Shown: piece by piece, positions 58,367 through 64,000 of the stretch
How positions within the stretch are numbered: position 1 is the first letter of the stretch
Layout of the letters: each line of letters starts with the position of its first letter
Origin: Apostichopus japonicus
Lineage: Eukaryota; Echinodermata; Holothuroidea; Aspidochirotida; Stichopodidae
DNA: 64,000 nucleotides
Direction of reading: 5' to 3'
Assembly: GCF_037975245.1 (NCBI RefSeq)
Contig: NC_092578.1
Coordinates: 5,023,501-5,087,500, forward strand
Translations under genes and position numbers: made by a program
Notes under the pieces: generated by a model
Databases searched by the model: none
What the model saw: only the letters and a program-made list of their open reading frames with translations
Told to the model about the DNA's origin: nothing

Positions 58367-59696
58367 TTTGATTACAGAAACAGGGAAATTGTCAAAAGTA
58401 ACAACTGTGATTCACCATTCCCCGATATTAGACTGAGAGACTGCTTTTTAGACTTCCTACATTTGGTAGCATACCATCGTCATGTAGATACCCAGGGGGG
58501 GGGGTAGGAAGCTTCCAAAAAGTGGGGATGGGGGGGCACAACATCAGAGGGTTTTTTCTCACTCCACAACCACCACTCGTTATGCTATAAACCGATACAC
58601 ACCGGCCATATTACTTCAATATATATGTGTTAGTATGCTATCAATACTATAATGGTGCACGTTAATAATTAAAATAAAATATTAAAATTAGCAAAGGCTT
58701 AAGATATCCAAAAGACAGTTCTTCGTCAAAGGGGTACATTTTATTTACCAGTAGGGCACATTTGCTATTTTGGAAAAAGTGGGCGGGGGGGGGGACCTGC
58801 CCCAGTGCCCCCTCGAAATCAAGTTAGCCCCACAAAAGGGAAGGGGAACCCGTCTATGCAGACCCCACCCTTACCCTATTGCCAGGGCAGTGGTTACTAT
58901 GGTAATTATGGTAAATCTTCCACTTCTCGTCGTCTTCACAGAAAACAAGGTCAATTTTACCGGGAATTCAACAAAGGCACAATACAGATTAATTTACAGG
59001 TCATTTTAGGTAACCAAATATTATTTGCCGTCTGAAATACACTTCCAAACTGTGGTGTCGATCTTATCGAGTCTACTACGTGTTAATTTACTAATTAAGG
59101 TCATCAAAACAATAACTCGATCGTCTTGAATAGATTGGAATTGATAAACGTGATCGTTAGCTATTGAAGCCTTGAATTATTTCACCTTTCAGTCTCGTCT
59201 ATATGACATTATTTTATGATCATATGTGTTGGAATTTGGACCAGGGGGTAGGAGCCGGGGGGGGGGGGCACGTGCCCCATTTTTTCCCCAAAATAGCAAA
59301 TGTGCCCTACTGGCAGATAAAATGTGCCCCTTTGATGAAGAACTGTCTTTTGGATATCTTAAGCCTTTGTTAATTTTAATATTTTATTTTAATTATTCAC
59401 GTGCACCATTATAGTATTGATAGCATACTAACACATATAATTATATTGAAGTAATATGGCCGGTGTGTATCGGTTTATAGCATAACGAGTGGTGGTTGTG
59501 GAGTGAGAAAAAACCCTCTGATGTTGTGCCCCCCCCCACCCCCACTTTTTGGAAGCTTCCTACCCCCTGGGTATCTACATGACGATGGTATGCTACCAAA
59601 TGTAGAAAGTCTAAAAACCAGTCTCTCAGTCTAATATCGAGGACTGGTGAATCACAGTTGTTACTTTTGACCATTTCCCTGTTTCTGTAATCAAAA
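58367..59696. repeat. Large inverted repeat: ~430-bp arms, ~460-bp spacer
   Basis: The left arm (about 58367-58795) is the reverse complement of the right arm (about 59262-59696). Outer parts share GATTACAGAAACAGGG, CCGATATTAGACTGAGAGAC and GTAGATACCCAGGGGG; inner parts share CAGTAGGGCACATTTGCTAT. The arms contain the MITE seen at 49251 (right copy 59242-59569) plus about 120 bp of non-MITE flank, so this is an inverted duplication rather than two independent insertions. Confidence 0.9.
58800..59040 (+). other. Spacer of the inverted repeat, unrecognised open frame
   Basis: Two overlapping forward frames are open; one reads ...YYGNYGKSSTSRRLHRKQGQ... and then FYREFNKGT. The composition is less AT-rich than the flanks. 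I cannot assign it to any family; it may be a fragment of a retroelement gag or chance. Confidence 0.25.
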
Positions 59697-60714
59697 AATT
59701 AATTGAAATTTGCGATAAATAATCAAGAATCTAGATGACCTATGTTTACTCGAGGTAACCTCAAAAAGTTTGTGTATAAAAATGTGACTGAACATATGGG
59801 TTAATAATTATGATTAAAACAACAATATGTAATAAAAATGTTAAAATTATAAGATGAAGTCCCATCCGTCGCCAGTCCACTATTAATAGAGGGGGTGTCT
59901 TGTATTTGTGTAGAATCTAAAACAGTCGTTGTTTTGTCATTCTCAACATATTTTGAGAGCGACACTTCACATCCCCGTATACCTATTTGAATTTAATGAA
60001 TTCATATTATTTATATTATTATTAATCCCTTAATCCGAATCCCTATTAATCCCTGTGTTGCTAATGTATATGTTTCAATGACAAGAGAAGCTAATTGGTA
60101 ACAAAACCAGATCCGTTGTTTCATTTATTTCTATCACATCATAACCTTCCAGTGTTACACTAGATAACAGGGTTGAGGGCGTCTTTGTTTTCATTCGCGA
60201 GGTGAATTTCAAATTGCCGGATGATTCTGGACCTCGTTAACTAATCGGAACCCAAACCCTAGATATTTAAATCTCGGAAACTAACTTCCTACGCATGGTT
60301 GAAGGTCACGCTCTTTGTGCTTAATGACACTTCTTTATTTTCCCCCCAGTTTGATTAGTATAATCTTTTGCCACGTTAATTAGCAATAATATATTACAAG
60401 GTAACAGAGGTTCACATTCTCTAAGATCACGTTTCTGTTCTAGTTTATCTTCTTTTGTTGTTTCTGTTGATTTTTTTTTGTATTTTTTTTTATCATTTTG
60501 CGTTTGGTCTTGAAACACACGAGCAGAAAATTTGGCAATGGTTTAGAATTTTACTGCGATAAAAAGAAAGTTGCATGGACTTTGCTAGGGGATCAGCCAC
60601 TCGTAATTCTGGTGGAGGGATTTCAGCCCCCATAATGAAATTAAGGGGACCAGCCCCCTCCTCCCCACTACAGACACACTGACAGACAATATTATACCGC
60701 ACACACACGCACAT

Positions 60715-60715
<1 letters not shown>
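59697..60715. other. Intergenic DNA, nothing recognised
   Basis: AT-rich; no gene or paired repeat seen. Confidence 0.5.
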
Positions 60716-60771
<56 letters not shown>

Positions 60772-60783
60772 GGGGGGGGGTGC
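60695..60783. repeat. CA-TA-GT compound microsatellite (self-complementary) with poly-G
   Basis: (CA)n then (TA)n then (TG)n and G10. The (CA) and (TG) blocks are complementary, so the tract can fold on itself. Confidence 0.92.
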
Positions 60784-63700
60784 GTGTGTACTGTCCGCCC
60801 AAAAAATAATACCATGAACAGCCGAAAAGTTCTTCCTAATAACTGCAAGCACTCCACGCGCACTACAATACTGCGTATTTGCAGGCAAATGCAGTTCTAG
60901 TTTGTATGAGAATTTTATAATAAATGTTAATTGATCAGCCGTCTTTATTTAGAGGAAAGAAAGCAGTGGGTTAAATTACGGGTATTTCACAGTTATGACC
61001 TTTCATTGGGAGTAATAGTCTTTTAGACCAAACCTGAAATATAGATAATATACCGTATAATATATAGATTTTCAGTTTCCTCAAAATTTAATTCTTTTTT
61101 CACAAACATCGAACGACACCGATGATAAAAGTGAACTTCTATAACATAAGTGGCAAACGAAAATTAATGCTAAACGCGACTCTCCCTCAAGTGATCTTGA
61201 GAATGTGTGAACAGAATGTCAATTTTCTTCCAGCCAAGCTCGTATACAGTCTGTTCATCAACACGAAAATTAAAGCCCTTGTCTCTCGAAATTTTTGATC
61301 TGAAAAGGCATTGTCAAAATCTTACCAAGACTGACCAAAAGATAAAAGAATTCAAAATCGTTTTCTAAGAAAGCTATGAAAGATGGACGAGTTGATATAA
61401 TTATTTAGAGTACCGTATCAAAACTTTAATATTTGTGATAATTTTTTCTGTGGAAAAAAATTACGCTAATAGACAACTTGTCATACTAATAATGTTTCAC
61501 CGCTCTGTGACTTACGAACCAGGAGATAAAATCAATATTACCTATCGTATGTATTTAAATGATAATAATTAGCTTTAATAGTTTTGTTTATCGACTAAAC
61601 TACAAAGTTACCGGTATTATGCTCTATATCTTGTCGCTATTTCCAGTGAAAGAATATAAAAAAACAAGATTCAAATACGCAATGAACAAAAAAAATAAAT
61701 AATTGTTTATGTTTTGTGCTTTGTTAATGCATTTTACTTCCTCCTTCTCCTTGTATGTTGTTGAATATATACCTGATCACATATACACTTAAACAGGTAC
61801 ACACACACACACAGCTGGTTTGTTTGTTTTCCCATCGAGGACTTGAACAAAAGAATTCCAGGTCCTCGGTTGTGATTTCAAATAAAAGAATCACCACGTC
61901 CTCGCAAGAATTATATTGTTAAGGGGTATTATTAAGGTTAGAGTAAGTGGATTTGAACAATGGAAAAAACAATGGGGTCTTCGGTCTGAATGTAAAACAC
62001 AAATGCACACATACATACCCAAAGCATGTGTACATCTAAGTTGAGCAATTCCTTTAAATGTTTCGAAAGCACTGCAACGGCTGAAGCGTCCCATCTTTCT
62101 GATACTTGAAAATTGCGGTAGGAATATAAAAGGATTGCTTGGGGCACTCCGTGCATCCTTTCACTCCCCTCCCCCCTCTCATCTTATAGTTAACACATTG
62201 CTTTATTTATATATGCTGTCTTTCGAAGACGGTACGATCAATGCCTACAGTTAGAGAAACCCAATTTTGTAATTATGCGAAGAGCGGCTCGAATTATTTA
62301 AAACTGTAAAGAAGGATGGGATGATAAGCTATGGAACGAGACGTTCCTCTGAGCTTAGCTTAGCTTCCAACACGTTATCAAGTATACTCACGTGCATGCT
62401 GCAATGCTTAAACTAATATTATTTCTGTTGTCATTCAATACGTTACACACCATGTAGAACTGTTCTACACGATAGTAGAACTATTTTTAGGGGTATTTTG
62501 TAAAGCGGCAATTTCCACCCATTTTAAAGTCAACCAATTCTAAGGCTACAGAAAATTATAACCCAAGAGGCCTCGTTACATCTATATATATAGATGATGA
62601 TGTATGTATGTAGAAATCTTGGCGGTCTTCCAATGCTGTGGTAAATTTGATCCGAAAGTCGAATCTATAATTAATTCTTTCTTTTGGGATTTACGTAAAC
62701 AGAACGAGACGTAAACAAGTAATGAGGTCATTAATACACTGGTCAGTAATTGATCTCGGTTTGTCGTTGTTTGTTTATTTGATTTTCTGTCTTTTTATCT
62801 GTTATTCTTTTGCCTTGTTTATTGTTATTCAAATGTGCGGAAGTCTGTTGTACTAATATCCGTCACAAATACACGTTGTCATAGCTTTGAAATAATTAAC
62901 TGCTATTTTTACTTCGGATGCGTCATTCCATAGCAATATATATGACACTTTATGTATCGCAAATATTCCTGAGGACAAGAAAAATTAATAACAAGAATAA
63001 GTCTCAATTGCTATAAAGAAAAACTGCTGTAATATTTTGCATATTTCGTACATATTCTTAGATCATTATTGAATTCACTGCATTATTCATGAATAATTCT
63101 TGCAATATCCATTAATTATTCAGTTGCTTTGTTAACTATAATTACTCTTGCATTGTAAATTAATTATTCCTTCAATGTTAATTAATCATTCGATCATAGT
63201 TTTTGCACTTTATTCTAGTAGTTTCATGCTTAATGCCATAATGTGCTTTTGTAAATACTTCTTTTATACAGTGCTTCGGTATATTGGTATAGCTACATAG
63301 ATAGCTAATTGTATACACATTATATCTGCCCTAATGAAGAACCATGATAGTTGGTTGTTAATTACTGGAATTGTGTAGATAACAAATTTAGTTTCACGTT
63401 TAAAACATCTATAGGCACTGGCCATTCCCCATGGATCCGAAATAGCTCCAATATGGATGTACGAGAATAATACGAACAGCGAAGTTGAGAAGTCTTTTCC
63501 GCTTATAGAAGTTTTGTCCGCTTATAAACGAGATAAGGAATGTGTCACTGTATTTTTAGTGACTTTCAGCTTCACCCATGCACTACTGTTGCTACCACCC
63601 AAATTAATGTTCAGTGGAAATGTATTTGGCGCCAATACATCAGAATGAATTGGTTCTTTCAATAATCGACAGAAATGTTAAAGTGGACGTGAGTTGATTT

Positions 63701-64000
63701 TGACTGTGTCAAAGGTCATCAGTACTTGAATACCGCTAATATGATTTGTAGCAAGATTGAAGAAAATATATATTGAGTGGAATTTTCAGGTCACACGTGA
63801 TCTTCAGACACAAAATAAAACGATGTATATAATTTGTCGTATATGTAGGCGAAAGGATAATGTGAAAATAAACATTGACGTGTGCACCTGATCAAGTACG
63901 GTAGGGCCTACTTGATTGCAAACACACAGGTGAGTGGGACTTGAGCATTAAGAACATTTTGTTTTTAGAATTAAAAGTATACGAACGGCAATTTCGTTTC
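60784..64000. other. Intergenic DNA to window end, no gene recognised
   Basis: AT-rich with short (AC)n near 61800 and repeated ATTAATTATTC-like words around 63060-63190. Small open frames (for example 63457-63648) show no recognisable domain. Confidence 0.5.

Overview
The window is animal nuclear DNA. It is AT-rich, with long spliceosomal introns, abundant TA, CA and GAT microsatellites, minisatellites and many small transposon relics. The overall texture (frequent TACTGTAC and TAGGCCTA words, poly-G-rich hAT-like elements) suggests a marine invertebrate deuterostome. An echinoderm such as a sea cucumber is my best guess, but that is inference and not proof.

One protein-coding gene can be supported: a complete, forward-strand, 20-exon class I unconventional myosin, the orthologue of MYO1D (Drosophila Myo31DF). 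It runs from the ATG at 16672 to the TAG at 54841. All 19 introns are GT-AG and every junction keeps frame. The spliced CDS is 3015 nt, giving 1004 aa, almost the same as vertebrate myosin-Id. Domain order is motor (P-loop, switch I, switch II, actin-binding HYAGDV), lever arm with one strong and one weak IQ motif, then a basic TH1 membrane-binding tail. Exons 1-4 lie at 16.7-25.3 kb, a 15.5-kb intron 4 follows, and exons 5-20 are packed into 40.8-54.8 kb.

Region by region: 1-16.6 kb is intergenic, with TA microsatellites, a ~720-bp GATGATGCTATA minisatellite, a long GAT array and a cluster of hAT-like non-autonomous transposons. Two of these are nested, and three have perfect 8-bp target-site duplications. 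About 16.0-16.67 kb is the likely promoter/5' leader, with a 16-bp CRE-like palindrome. Intron 1 holds a 21-bp tandem array and a separate repeat, both carrying POU-type octamers. Intron 4 holds a palindromic TTAA-flanked MITE and a GGTCA-rich repeat with DR4-like half-sites. Introns 6 and 7 carry tRNA-derived SINEs and a 28-31-bp minisatellite. Intron 10 carries a ~64-bp minisatellite, and intron 16 a reversed CR1-like LINE relic. Downstream (54.8-64 kb) I see no gene. That stretch has a repeat pair flanking the terminal exon, a large inverted repeat of ~430-bp arms (58.4-59.7 kb), and microsatellites.

No rRNA, functional tRNA, CRISPR or viral gene was recognised. The most distinctive material is the family of hAT-like elements sharing a GCGGAGCG-bearing core, and the nested pair at 12.3-14.4 kb.
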